This document shows, in pieces, positions 48,128 through 59,235 of a stretch of 64,000 nucleotides of DNA (positions within the stretch are counted from its first letter, which is position 1; every line of letters begins with the position of its first letter). The stretch is from assembly GCA_001599815.1 (NCBI GenBank), contig BCIA01000006.1, positions 1,242,961-1,306,960 of the forward strand, given 5' to 3'. The notes under the pieces were generated by a model. The model was not told where the DNA came from. It worked only from the letters and a program-made list of their open reading frames with translations, and searched no databases. Source of the stretch: Furcasterigmium furcatum. Its lineage: Eukaryota; Ascomycota; Sordariomycetes; Glomerellales; Plectosphaerellaceae. The position numbers and the translations under genes were made by a program.

Positions 48128-48971
48128 AAGATAGTATAGATGATACTTTTATTAAGAAACTACCCAATAAGAATAGTCCCCCTGATAGTTTACACGGATT
48201 AAAAAGGGAAATAGGGAAATGGAATAATATCCATAAGTATTAGCTACTAGCATAAAGCCTCTCTAGCCGTCGTGGAGGGTCGTGTCTTGGGTTTGGAGAG
48301 TGTGCTGACATGCTTCTCCGCGCGACCAGGCAAAATAGGAAGCTCGATCCAGGGTGCTGCACTGCCCCATCTTACCATCCTTGGCTCCCGGGCAACTTAC
48401 TGGCGTGACCACGGATCTCAGGATCTCGGACGGCGCCCGAAGTGCCGCAAGATCAATGGGCCGAGCCTCCATTGAATTTCAATATTTGCTGCTGCGACTT
48501 GTCAACCGTGTGCACCAAGTCATGCCCGTAGAAGCGGACCAATCGCGCGGTTCTTTTATACGTATACGGGAGGCCTCACCCACTCCCCCAGGCTTTTTGA
48601 GGCCCTCAAGACCCAGAGCATTGCCTTTGTCTGTTGACACTGTTGTCATATGCTGCCCGGGCGACAGAGCAGGGGTCGAGTCGTCTTCGGCGGGCTTAGA
48701 GTCTTGGTCCTCCGAGATCTGGGCGGAAAACATCACACCACCAACCACCACGAGAGATTTGGCCACGCCCAAGAACATCGCCTCGTCTGCGCGAGGAGGC
48801 GCAATGGCGGTTTCCCAGTCGCTCGCAAGTACAAAGAGACGCGCCGCGCCGTGCCGGATCGACATCATGACTGCCCTCCTCGTCAGCGACAAGACTCAGA
48901 GGAACTCAGTGTCACGAAACCATTTCACAAACAAACAACCTTGATTGTCCAGGCCCTGTGCCCCAGCAACC
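48128..48971. other. Intergenic region
   Basis: About 840 bp between two plus-strand genes. The first 120 bases are AT-rich, likely the P450 3' UTR. A minus-strand frame at 48479-48892 is discussed under rejected items. Confidence 0.4.
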
Positions 48972-49991
48972 ATGCCTACCACGACCATCGCCGGCCAGCT
49001 CACCCTGACCAACCTCGGGGCCCTCACCACGACGTTCACCGCGCCCGCGTCGTGCTCGACGGGATGGAACCTCATCAGGGGCGCCGGTGGCGACGGTAGG
49101 CCGTTTGGAGGACCGCTCGTGTGGCCCGGCACCGACTGCATGTCAAGGTCGTACAGCACCGCTTCGCTTGACTGCCTGCCGCACGGAGACGAGGTCGGCT
49201 CGTTCCTCGCCACCCACCTCGAGCTGTTCGAGCCCGCATGGAGCGCCATGTACTACTCGCCCGCCTACGCCTGCCCGTCCGGCTGGGAGACCGTCGGCGT
49301 CGCGGACATGAACAACGGCACGCCCACCATCAGCGGACCGGCCTTCTACCCGACGGGCACGGCCACGTCCCGCCTCCCCTCCGCGGACTTCGTCCCCAAC
49401 ATGATCACATCCGCCCTCGGGCCCCAGGAGACCGCCGTCTTCTGCTGCCCCAGCGGCTACACCATGGACCGGTTCGGCCAGGACTGCAACACGCACATCC
49501 CCGCCGCCGAGCTGGCGAGCAGCACGGCGTGCGTGCCCTTGTACACCAAGTCCTTTTCGTCCCTCTTCCCGGAGACCACGCGCACGTGGGAGTTTGACGG
49601 CCAGACGATGACAGAGACCTTCGTCGACTTCCTGTATGATGATGAGGTCTCGAAGCATGTGGCCACTGCCACCGCAACCTTTGGCCCGGACGGCGTGCCC
49701 ACCATCTCCCCGCGCCGAAACACCACGGACGAGAGGTTGGTTGAGGAGTACCTCGAGAGAATCCTTCCTGGCCCGGGCAACCCGTACTCGGGCAGCACGG
49801 GCTACTGGAAGGGCTTTGGCGTCGTGCCGGCGCTGGTTATGATCAACAACGGCACCGACGGCGAGGGAGAAGGTGGTGAGGGTGGTGGCGAGGATGACCC
49901 CCCCAGCGCGGCCGGTTCTGTCGGCCCTGCGAGCCTCTGGGTCGTTGGCGGCGCGCTCCTTGCCGGTCTGATCACGGTCGCGGCGCTCTAA
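48972..49991 (+). CDS. Fungal hypothetical protein with Cys-rich ectodomain and C-terminal membrane or GPI signal
   Basis: An intronless frame of 339 residues from the ATG at 48972; an in-frame ATG at 48945 would add nine. Conserved-looking Cys blocks occur: PASCSTGWN, GTDCMSRSYS, YACPSGWETVG, FCCPSGYTMD and GQDCNTH. They suggest a disulphide-bonded, extracytosolic fold. Several N-glycosylation sequons (NGT, NTT) are present. The C-terminus has an acidic Gly/Glu linker, then GSVGPASLWVVGGALLAGLI, ending in a hydrophobic tail. With only a few residues after it, this is either a single TM segment or a GPI-anchor signal. The N-terminus lacks a classical signal peptide, which is odd for a surface protein. 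The family is common in ascomycetes and has no known function. Confidence 0.75.
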   Translation: MPTTTIAGQLTLTNLGALTTTFTAPASCSTGWNLIRGAGGDGRPFGGPLVWPGTDCMSRSYSTASLDCLPHGDEVGSFLATHLELFEPAWSAMYYSPAYACPSGWETVGVADMNNGTPTISGPAFYPTGTATSRLPSADFVPNMITSALGPQETAVFCCPSGYTMDRFGQDCNTHIPAAELASSTACVPLYTKSFSSLFPETTRTWEFDGQTMTETFVDFLYDDEVSKHVATATATFGPDGVPTISPRRNTTDERLVEEYLERILPGPGNPYSGSTGYWKGFGVVPALVMINNGTDGEGEGGEGGGEDDPPSAAGSVGPASLWVVGGALLAGLITVAAL

Positions 49992-50206
49992 GGGACTGAG
50001 CAATGCTCTGAATATTGGAGTTGATCATGATGAATGGAATTTATGAAGCATGAAACGAGCTTTTCTTCAATACAACAATGTTATCAATCTTATTGTCAAG
50101 CTAATGCCCTGGCATCATCAAGTTCTCGGTAAAAGAGGCGTATGGGCATGATGCCAAGAAAACTCTATATCAGTTGAAATAGTTATATCTCCTCATTACC
50201 CCTGAA

Positions 50207-52626
50207 TCAAGCCTTCGGGAACTCCGTCCTCTGTGACCCAAGCCGCTCTCTGACCCGCGACGCGGAGATCACGCAGACGGCGGTGCTGCGCCCGGCGCTC
50301 GCCACGTGCCGCTTCACTTCTCTGTCCGTCAGCTCATGGCCGACGCTGGTAATGTCGACAGTGTCCGGCGATATCATCTTCGCGACCACCTGCCACGAGT
50401 TCCCCAGCGCCGAGTCGCTGGTACGCCTGGCGAACAGCACCACAGCGCTCACGACGAGGACAAGGTGCACCGCCACCATGTCCAGGACGCAGCCGAGGCC
50501 GTGCCAGCGATTCGGCACGAAGGCCTCCTGGGTCGACCTCGTTGTCACCTCGTGCTCAAAGTCGTGCACGCGCAGCAGCTCGTAGTAGGTCATCTGGGCC
50601 AGGCGGGTGATGAACGCCTGCAGCGCCAGCGCCGGGTTGCGCGTCGTCAGCAGGACGCTCTGGAAGACGGTGGCGTGGGAGCTGTGCACGTTTGCCCGCT
50701 AGTAGAGCGCCCTGCTCCTCCGGTGCATGCTGTCGTTGGCCATCCTCCAGGTCTGGACGTCCCAGCTCCGTTCGCTGAGGGCGACCCAGAGGGGATGCTC
50801 TTCGGGTTCGCCCAGGGTTCCCTCCAGCGCGTCGCCCCGGATCTCGAGATCCAAGATGCCCCGTTCCTCCGCGCTGAGGGCCTCCGCGGAGTCGCCGATC
50901 TGACGACTGATTGCCGAACCGTCTCGGCGGTTGTTGGAGTTCCATATGAGCTGAGGTTCGGACGGGATCCTGACGCCTTTCATGGTCGTCTGATAGACGC
51001 CGCCGGGCGATAAATTTGCGAAGCACATGGTTGCGGCAAACAGTCTAACGCCCTCATGATAGCCGACAGTCCAGGGCCCCTCCTCCCGGAACCTGGTGAC
51101 GTTGATGACCGCGTAGCCCCACGCGTCAGTCGTCAACATGTCGCTGTAGTCCGTGATCGAGCCTGTCGAGGAGTTGAGAAGAACGTACGGGGAGAAGGCC
51201 TCCGACCATGGCGAGTCGGTCACCAGACCAGTCGAGTTCCCAACCCGTATATTCCATGAATACGGGTTGAAGATCGTCTTGGGCCAGAACCCGTCTTCAG
51301 CCGTGCGGTTCTCGCTCGACTCGTTGTCGAGCTGGCTCTCGAAACCTTGCAGGCCAAGCGTCGGTGTCGGGACTCCCAAGTCCCTGACGAGGTTGCCCAC
51401 AGGCACCGCGTCCATAGCCTTAGTTTGCTCGGTGCCGCCGGCCTCCGGCAAGAGAAGCATCAGACTTATCGATGCATTGTGGAAACAGGGAGGCCGAGAC
51501 ACGGTCCTGAAGTTCTTGACGAGGGTTGGGCCGGAGAAATAGACCAGGTTGGTCCGTGAAGTGGCGTTGTCGAAGGGAAGCATGGCACGGTACGTATTCA
51601 CTGTGTCGACCATCCATGACATTGGGTTGGGCTCGTGCTCTGAATCTTTCAACTCGCCGAAGCGCCAGTTATCCCGGGGAGCGGACCTCCAGTACGAAGC
51701 GAAACTCGCATGCCTCGTATAGTTGTCCACGTCTCGGAACCCCATGCCCATCTTCGCGGTCGTCACCGGTCCCGTGAGCATGATGGTGGAAAAGTCGGAG
51801 AGCGGGATCGTTGACGTGAACGTCGAGGCCAGCAGGGCGGCCCCGCGATCGTGAGCATCAGCGTGTAGAGAATTCCGGCCCCGATACGGACTTGGCCGAG
51901 CATCTTGGGGAGGATGCTGAACGGCCCCGCGCCGGAGGCTCGCTCGATGGACAGGGCGGCGACGGTGGCAACGCGAGCCCCTGACGTCTCGAGAATGACA
52001 GCCGCCAGTGCCGAAGAGATGACTCCGAGCTGCAAGCCCATGGACGTCCGGATGGCGGCTGAGCAGAGAGTGACGAGGCCGGGTGCCCACCCGGCGAAAA
52101 CGACTCTCTCCCAGAGTGTTGGTTGCGCGTCGTCGACTGGCTTGACATCGTGGCCTGTCCAGAGCGTGACCAGGAGGCAGGCCTCGAGGAGAATGACGAG
52201 AAGGCCGACGATCAGCACGGCTGCTCAGAGCCTGCCAGTTCTCTCAACACAGCCCCGTTGCTTTACATGTCCGTCGGCACACTCCAGGTGCAGAGCAGAA
52301 GCCGTGCCGGGGCCGCTGCCGGCTGGACTAATCACCTCTTCCGCGACCATGGCCGGAGACTGGCCAGGCTGGGGAGCGAGAACCTCTTGATTGTTCGGCG
52401 TGGCAAGCGAAGGTGAGGGAGAGGTGGGCGAAATTGCGTAGTCTTGGGGCAAGCCAGTGTTGCTGACGCCGACGCCATCGCCCCTGGGTGTTGCAGTCTC
52501 GGCTTGGGTACTAATATCATTGTGTTCGTGCACAGCGGAAGAGGCGCTTGGGCCGTCTGGAGCCGCAGCAATAGCCATTGTGGCAGCTGGTTTGGTGCCG
52601 TTGGGTGTTTGAGGTTCAGCCATCAT
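50207..52626 (-). pseudogene. Broken gene for a fungal multi-pass membrane protein
   Basis: The reading runs from the ATG at 52626 to the stop at 50207. An N-terminal disordered stretch is followed by three or four membrane helices (LIVGLLVILLEACLLVTLW, then SSALAAVILETSGARVATVA), a large ectodomain with N-glycosylation sequons, and a last helix (VLDMVAVHLVLVVSAVVLFA). Three interruptions occur. A TGA near 52230 can be removed by a 60 bp in-frame intron (GTGCCG to GAGCAG). A one- or two-base frameshift lies at the four-G run (51841-51844 on the plus strand), with no possible intron. An in-frame TAG sits at 50699-50701, with clear homologous-looking sequence continuing in the same frame on both sides. 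The last two lesions make it a recent pseudogene unless they are sequence errors. Confidence 0.7.
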
Positions 52627-53565
52627 GCTGTACCGAAGAGCTCGACTCCAACAGTGCCGCTAGGCTTGGGATTCAAACTCCTTTCCTTTCGGGCGTTCCA
52701 TGTGCAGCAATATACCTCCCCCTTCAGACACATGCAACCCTGTGTACGACGAAAATGCAGATGTGTTGCACCAACTCGCTTGACATCTTCTCATCAGCCC
52801 ACGGGATCCTCCTCGTGTCACCCGTTACACTCTGCACGACACTGATTGCCCTCTCCAATACAAGAAGCATGAGGGTCGCCAGAGTGAGCATGCACCCGTC
52901 AGTCTCGAACACAAGGATCGCCTAGGTGAAAGCACAATCCCAACACGAGGCTTACTGATGACACGGGACGAAGCAGATCATTCGCCCTCGATCTTCAAAG
53001 TCTGTGGAACAGGTCAAGCTGTCAACTGCCGAACGTCTCCGTGGGCTGAATAGTAACCCCTGTCGATGTGACACTATCGCTGAATATACTCTGATCCCTG
53101 ATTGTTTGTTCGTTTGGTCTCCGGCCTATAGATCCCGCGATTAGAGCTGGCTCGCAGATATATACCTAAGATAGGCTGATAGAGCGTTTTATAGTTCTTC
53201 AATAGAAGGATACATGATGGGGTCCTAGTCGTACCAGCTGCGAGGGAAGCTGGAAACTAATAGTGGCAAACATGCTGTATCTATTAACATTTTGCTCCGA
53301 GACTGTCTCACTACGTGCCAATGCCAATCCGTGAGATGTCCCCAAAGCCTAGCCTTCTATTTTAGAGCCAAGATGTAAGAAGTTGTTGCTAGACGAACAC
53401 AGCCCACGAGAACGTGGCCTTCACCAAGGGCTGAACGGCATCACTGGCTGTTGCGGACAAGAGCTTCGGCTAGGTACATGTACTGCTTTATGACCCAGTA
53501 CACCCACAAGAACGGTAGCGGCGACCATCTCGTCTTGCTAACAATACCCAGACTATGACTCCATG
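52627..53565. other. Intergenic region
   Basis: About 940 bp between the start of the broken membrane-protein gene and the stop of the NLR gene. It is more AT-rich from 53020 to 53420. Nothing supported. Confidence 0.4.
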
Positions 53566-56500
53566 TCAAATCTCCAGAGGCTCCTCTGGAAGCCTACAAA
53601 AGAAGGCTTTGCCGGATCGAGTGCCGATACCAATCGTTGACCCCTGAGCTTCGAAACAAGAATCACCATCAGGTCTGTAATCCGGAGGGAGCCAAAGGAA
53701 ACGCTTCGAGTCTCGTAAAATCCAATCCATATCGTATGAGATGCCGTATCCTTGAGCATGAACCGGTGAAATCGAGTCATTGGAGTCGACGTTCTCATTG
53801 ACCAGCTTTCCAAGATCAATGAGTCCCCAGCTCGTGCGAATCTCAAGGCCAGAGCCCGTGAACGAGATGGGGCCATAGACATTGTGATCACTTCTCAATG
53901 CCACTGATCCCATGCATTGACCTGTAACGGTGTCCCACAGCTTGACCGTGCCATCCTCGGCGACTGTCGCAATCCGAAGCCAGTCGGACGAGAAGGCAGC
54001 CGCCCCGACTTCGCAGCCATGATCAAGCTCTTTTCGAGTTGTCGATGTTACAAGCTTAAGCTTGCCGTGGATCTTTTCATGGCCGACCAAGACTGCCCAA
54101 CCTGCTCCGCCCGACGATGCCACTGGGGAGCATACCAGACCGAACCCCATCCACATGCTCCAATCACCCCAGCCCAGTTCGTGGAGTGATTCATGGACAA
54201 TCTGGCCACTTTGTGCTAGCCAAACTGTGAGCATGAGCCCGGATTTCGTGCCTCTCGCCTGTGCTACCATTGTTCCACACGAGGAGAAAGATACCCCAAG
54301 GCAGCGTGGGATGCTCTCTTGGTAAGAACGAGTAGATTTGATCTTTGACCTCCCCGTGATGAGGTCATAGATTTCGAAGCCGCCCGTTTTATCAGAGGCC
54401 ATGGTGTCAAATACAGCGATTAGTTTTCTGTCGGGTAAGAGTATCACGGCATACTCAGCAGTGAACAAGACCGATCCGACGTTAGTCGCCCTCCGGCATC
54501 GTCCAGTGCCTATTTCCCATAGCTGGAGAGTGATTTCTCGCCTGCCATCGGCAAATCGTCGCGTACAAGTGGATGATGTCGCCCATTGTCGATCGGCTGA
54601 CAGGGTAAGTGCTTCCACGCCGAAAAGGTCGTCGTGATCGTGTGGGGTAGGATTGTTCCACTGGCTCGACGTATCCCACAGCTTGACAAAGTACCTCGAG
54701 CTTGAGGCCACCAATGTCTCGTGAAATGCCACTGAGGAAATCATGTCGTCTCCGCGAGTCAAGATTTGCTCACACGCCCCGTTTGCCACATTCCATAGTC
54801 CGAGAACACCGGCACTCGACCCCGATATCAATCCTGTTCCAGTTGGGTTGAAAGCCAACGAACTCACGCTCGTATGTTGGCTGTCAAGCACGAGTGGATT
54901 CCGAGGTGCCGCCATGTTCCATACATATATCCTAGAGTCTTCATAATAGTCAACGGCAGCCAGAAACGCCCCGTCACCTGAGGCAGTGATGGGAGAAGCT
55001 GCGTAGCATCCATCTAGGATCAGCTCCCGTTCCCCGGTCAGCGAGTTCCAGATGTGGATCCCGTCGCCGTATATCGTAGTCGCAAATCTCTCCCCGTTAC
55101 TGAAGAAAATAGTCTGGCCTGTTTTGCGTTTTGGCATGCCTCTAGTAGGAGCACGCAGCGTTCGCTCACACTCGGTTGCTTGCAGATTCCAATGCTTGAC
55201 CCCGTAGTCACTTGATACTGAAATGAGGCGTCTGCCGTCCTTGCAGAACGCAACAGCCTCGGTGCGGCCTTCATCTGCCGACAGTGTTCCCTCGCACGAC
55301 CCGGTCGTGGCGTTCCAAATACCAATAATTGTTGAGTCGGAGTTCGAAAAAGATGCCAAGAGGTTTCCGTCGGGGGAAAAGGTAATAGACTCCGCTAAGA
55401 CATGCAGCGTAATCGTTCTTTGACAATGTCCGGTGGCGGTGTCCCGAATTTGGATGATTTGGCCACCGGAACCATTGGAGCGCAGCAAAGAAGCCAGCCT
55501 GCTTCCGTCGGGCGACAATACAGAGCGCACCAGTCTGTGATCAGTCCTGTCGTCGTTCTCGAATTCGTGCCCAGATGCAGGGATAACCATAATGCAAGGA
55601 GACCAGTGCTCTTCGATTGCTGGTGTTTGACTGATCCAAGTCGTCTCCGGTTGTGGTTCTTCGTTCCGGAAAAGTTCTCTCCTCGCAATTATCGGGCTGA
55701 ATGCAAGACCTGACATGTACACCTGGAGGGGGGTAGTTTCGATACCAGCCCGATGATATCGAGCAAGTCTCGTCGCCTCTCGAATCAATGTGGCGGCATT
55801 GAAGAACTTTGTGTTTTCCTGTGGTGGTCCGTATTAGTACAATGATATGCGTCTCGCGACTGCGAGGCTCCGCCATACCTGGAAATGTGCTACAGCCACT
55901 TGTCCGAGTCGAAGCAGTGACCCGATACCCAATGCCATGCTCTTGAGAAGTACTATCGACTCCAACCAATGAAGAAAGTGCTTCCTGAAAAACTCATGAA
56001 CAGGGCCTTCATCCTCCAATAATGTCAAGTTCTGATCTGTGCCTTGTGCCGGGATATATTCGACCAAGTGGTCAATCCAGAAAACACAGGAATACCGGCA
56101 AGCTGTGAGCGGGTCGTTGGGTCCCTTGAAAGACGCGGCCAAGGATCCGGGATGATCCAGTCCGTAGATGTTTCGCTTGAGTGTTCGATTCATGACTTCG
56201 AGCGACCTTGAAACGATTGCTCCGTGCTTTTCTGGAGTCATCGAGGGGTGGTCGCGGGCCGACTGGTTTGACTTGAGGAAGTCTTTGGCGGATTGGTGAA
56301 TGAAAGACACAGATCCATCCTGGCGGAGAACGATGAGGGAGCGACAAAGCTCGATGATTGTAGTTAGGAACTTCTCTTTGTTTCGAAGAGTCTTTGGCGT
56401 CTTGACGAGGCACCCCAGTTCTGCCAATGTAACAGGCCGGAAGACGAGTGAGACTACTTCAAGGACTTGCTCGCAGAAATCTGCATCAGAAGATGCGGCA

Positions 56501-57585
56501 ATTTCGGTGATCATGCGCGCGTAGAAGGGGCTCAGGCCAGATGGCAAAGCCTGCAGCTTGCCCTCTACGTTCCAGTTCTGAAGTCGAGAGTCTGCAAGCT
56601 CCTGGTATACCAGTGCAACCCAAAGAAACGTTGCGTCGGCATTATCGATAAAGTGCTGTCGAACAACTCCGCAAAGTTCGGGGTCATATGAGTCGTATTC
56701 TTTCTGGTCTGAAAGTTGGCCTACTTTGACGTCGATGTACGACGCTACCGCGTTGGAAATGGAGTCTTGGTTGAGCTCGAGGCGGAGCGGTATGGACTCG
56801 GGAATTGCGGATAGCCCTTCCGCGACCTCTGGCCATTTGCGGCTAGAGACGAGAACCTTGACCTTGTCGAGGCCAGTGACCTGCTTGAACAGATCGAGAA
56901 GTTTGTCTAGGTCCGTGGAACATTCGTCGAGGGCGTCGACGATCAGAAAGGTATGCCGGGGCAGGCCAGAGCCGTCCAAGGCCCGCATAAAGATTTTCGA
57001 GAGTGATTCCCAGGCGTTGACGTCTTGAAATAAACTCTGCCCAGCGTGCACATACTTGTCCCGAAGCCAGGACATCAGATGTCGGTTCTGCGAGAGGAGA
57101 CCATAAAGCAAGCCGCGCAGTACGCCGACTGCGTTGTTCAGCCGCGAGTCCGTGGCCTGGCAGAAGAAATAGACGACACAATGGCCAACAGACTCAGACA
57201 CCTGCTCGAGCTCGTTGATGATGCCGCATACCAGCATCGTCTTTCCTTGACCGGCATCGCCCCTGATCCATAGGAGTCGATTTCGGCTGCCGCCGCGCCA
57301 TTGCAGGTAGTCCTCGTTGCTGAGAATCCACCTGTAGCAGTCTGATATCAGGCCTCCCTTTTCTCGCTCGATCCGGTTCTTGTCGTCGCGCTGGTCGGTA
57401 GGCCGTAGCGCGGTGAGGGCTTCATCATCCTTGTCCGATATCGCATAGGAATCTGTCGCCTGTCAGCCAAGTCGCGTCTTTCGCTCCTCGGGCGCCTTAC
57501 TGATGTTGATATCTCTACCGGCATTGATGTTTCCAACGTTCAGAATCCCTGTCCCCGAGAGATTGTTGGAGATACTCGAGGCCAT
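53566..57585 (-). CDS. NACHT-WD40 NLR-like (STAND) protein with a short N-terminal signalling motif
   Basis: Exons 57585..57501, 57452..55879 and 55818..53566 give 1303 residues. No enzyme or HET domain precedes the ATPase. Instead residues 8-29 form a Gly/Asn-rich motif (SGTGILNVGNINAGRDINI), most of it in its own small exon. The NACHT domain follows: Walker A GDAGQGKT at 93-100, and Walker B LIVDALDEC near 198-206. A helical region with DATFLWVALVYQEL and FIHQSAKDFLKS comes next. From about residue 645 are around ten degenerate WD40 repeats (SPDGNLLAS, GVKHWNLQATEC, GTVKLWDTVTGQC). Fungal proteins of this design sense ligands through the repeats and oligomerise to trigger a partner. The divergent neighbour carries a matching motif at its C-terminus, so it is the likely partner. 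Confidence 0.92.
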
Positions 57586-58092
57586 ATTGGCCTCGAGTAT
57601 TCGAAAGGTTCGAAGTCGCCACACGAGAATGGGCTGGAATTCCTAGACACTTGAGAGAAGAGGCATCTATGCCACGCACTACAGGAGTGAGTAGAACGAA
57701 TGTCAATGTTACAGGGCCAAAAAGGTTTGCTTGGAATGATTCCATCACGAGCTGAACCTGCCGGCCAAGAAGTGAGGGGAAATCAGGCTGCGGTAACGTG
57801 ACCAACTCGAGAGCCTGACGACGCTGTGTAACCATGGAACCTGGCAGCTCTGATGCCCATGGGAGGTGCCCGTTGGCCAAAATGCCAATTATTGCCTGCC
57901 ACCATTCATGCACGTGCGTTGACGGCCACACGGTTGGCGTTGCGGCGGAGCTGAAAGCTTCCCTTGGCCTCCGCCTGGACTGAACGCTGAGGAAGACAGA
58001 CCAAAGTACCGCATATCGTCGACCATATCCTCGCAGAAATCATAACCAGGGTTCTCAAACTTTGGGCTGCCGTCCCCGGTCTCGAGTTCAAA
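57586..58092. promoter_or_regulatory. Divergent promoter between the NLR and the phosphorylase-like effector
   Basis: A 507 bp spacer between the two start codons. Divergent, close spacing is typical of matched NLR/effector pairs in fungi and allows co-expression. No convincing frame or named site. Confidence 0.5.
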
Positions 58093-59235
58093 ATGGCGAA
58101 AACCTATTCGGACTACACTATTGCCATCATCTGCGCGATGAGCTTCGAGATGAGCGCTGTTCGATACATGCTGGACAGCGAGGACCCCGCACTGCCGCGA
58201 CAGCCCGACGACGCAAACACGTACGTCCTCGGCAAGCTACGAGGTCACAACGTCGTCCTGGCATGCCTCCCGAGACAGCAAGGCAAAGGCGCGGCTGCAA
58301 TAGTGGCCACAAACTTATCCCGCACCTTCGGCTCAGTCAGGCTGCGACTCTTTGTCGGAATCGGCGGTGGTGTCCCGAGCTCGGGGCATGACGTGCGACT
58401 CGGCGATGTGGTCATCGGGATGCCCGAAGGCCAGTATGGGGGTGTTGTGCAGTATGATCTCGGCAAGGAGACCGAGACCGATGCGCTCTCGGGCGGAGAC
58501 GGCTTCGTCCTCAAGGGGTTCCTGCGACCGCCGCCAACAGCCCTGGTCGGGGTAGTCGAGACGATGCAGTCAGACCACTTGCTTGACGACAACAAGATCC
58601 CGGAGTTTGTGGGAGAAATGCTGAAGAAAGGCCCCCGTCTCGTCGCATTTGGCAGGCCTCCGGAGGATCTCGACGTTCTGTTCCAAAACGACTATCCCCA
58701 TGCCGAGTTCACCACCGCCGGTGAAAGGAATGTGTCCTGCAAACAGAACTGCGATAAAGGAAGAGCTGTTGAGAGAGACCACCGAGAGAAGCCCTCGGAG
58801 TCCGTCATCCACTATGGTCTTATCGCGTCCGGCGACAGCGTCATCAAGAGCGCTGCGAAGCGAGATAGACTTGCTCGCCGCGTGGGAGGCAACGTCCTGT
58901 GCTTCGAGATGGAAGCAGCTGGTCTGATGACTGGCTTTGAGTGCCTTGTCATCCGCGGGGTTTCTGACTATTGTGACTCTCATAAAAATGACGCCTGGCA
59001 TTACTATGCAGCAGCGGCGGCGGCGGCATGTGCCAAAGAGATACTGGAGCGTCTGGGCAAGGACGTTGAAGCCCCGACCCAAAAGAACCCCGGACCGAAC
59101 GCAGAGATCAACGAAGAAGCAGCCCGAATCAACGCTGGTTCTCCGAGTCAGACAAATACCATGACTGGGACTGGGATCCAGAACACTGGATCAGGAAACT
59201 TCTCCGTCGGAGGGAGTCTCAACATCGGCCGTTGA
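58093..59235 (+). CDS. Nucleoside-phosphorylase-like protein with a C-terminal Gly/Asn-rich motif
   Basis: An intronless frame of 380 residues. The PNP/UDP phosphorylase superfamily domain spans residues 8-322. YTIAIICAMSFEMSAV is the first strand. FVGIGGGVP at 87-95 is the phosphate-binding Gly block. CFEMEAAGLM at 270-279 is the nucleoside-binding segment. RGVSDYCDSHKND follows, with the Asp used by purine-type enzymes. After a polar linker rich in Asn/Glu comes a C-terminal motif at 358-379 (TGTGIQNTGSGNFSVGGSLN). This resembles the N-terminal motif of the adjacent NLR. PNP-like domains are frequent effector or sensor domains on fungal NLRs. Here the domain is on a separate protein, as expected for an effector recruited through motif templating. 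Enzyme activity is plausible but unproven. Confidence 0.9.
   Translation: MAKTYSDYTIAIICAMSFEMSAVRYMLDSEDPALPRQPDDANTYVLGKLRGHNVVLACLPRQQGKGAAAIVATNLSRTFGSVRLRLFVGIGGGVPSSGHDVRLGDVVIGMPEGQYGGVVQYDLGKETETDALSGGDGFVLKGFLRPPPTALVGVVETMQSDHLLDDNKIPEFVGEMLKKGPRLVAFGRPPEDLDVLFQNDYPHAEFTTAGERNVSCKQNCDKGRAVERDHREKPSESVIHYGLIASGDSVIKSAAKRDRLARRVGGNVLCFEMEAAGLMTGFECLVIRGVSDYCDSHKNDAWHYYAAAAAAACAKEILERLGKDVEAPTQKNPGPNAEINEEAARINAGSPSQTNTMTGTGIQNTGSGNFSVGGSLNIGR

Noticed and set aside
48479..48892. Minus-strand frame of 137 codons with a possible membrane segment, 80 bp from the start of the plus-strand gene at 48972.
   Set aside because: The hydrophobic stretch is short, the rest has no recognisable feature, and the 80 bp divergent spacing leaves no room for two promoters. 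Would need a transcript or a homologue.
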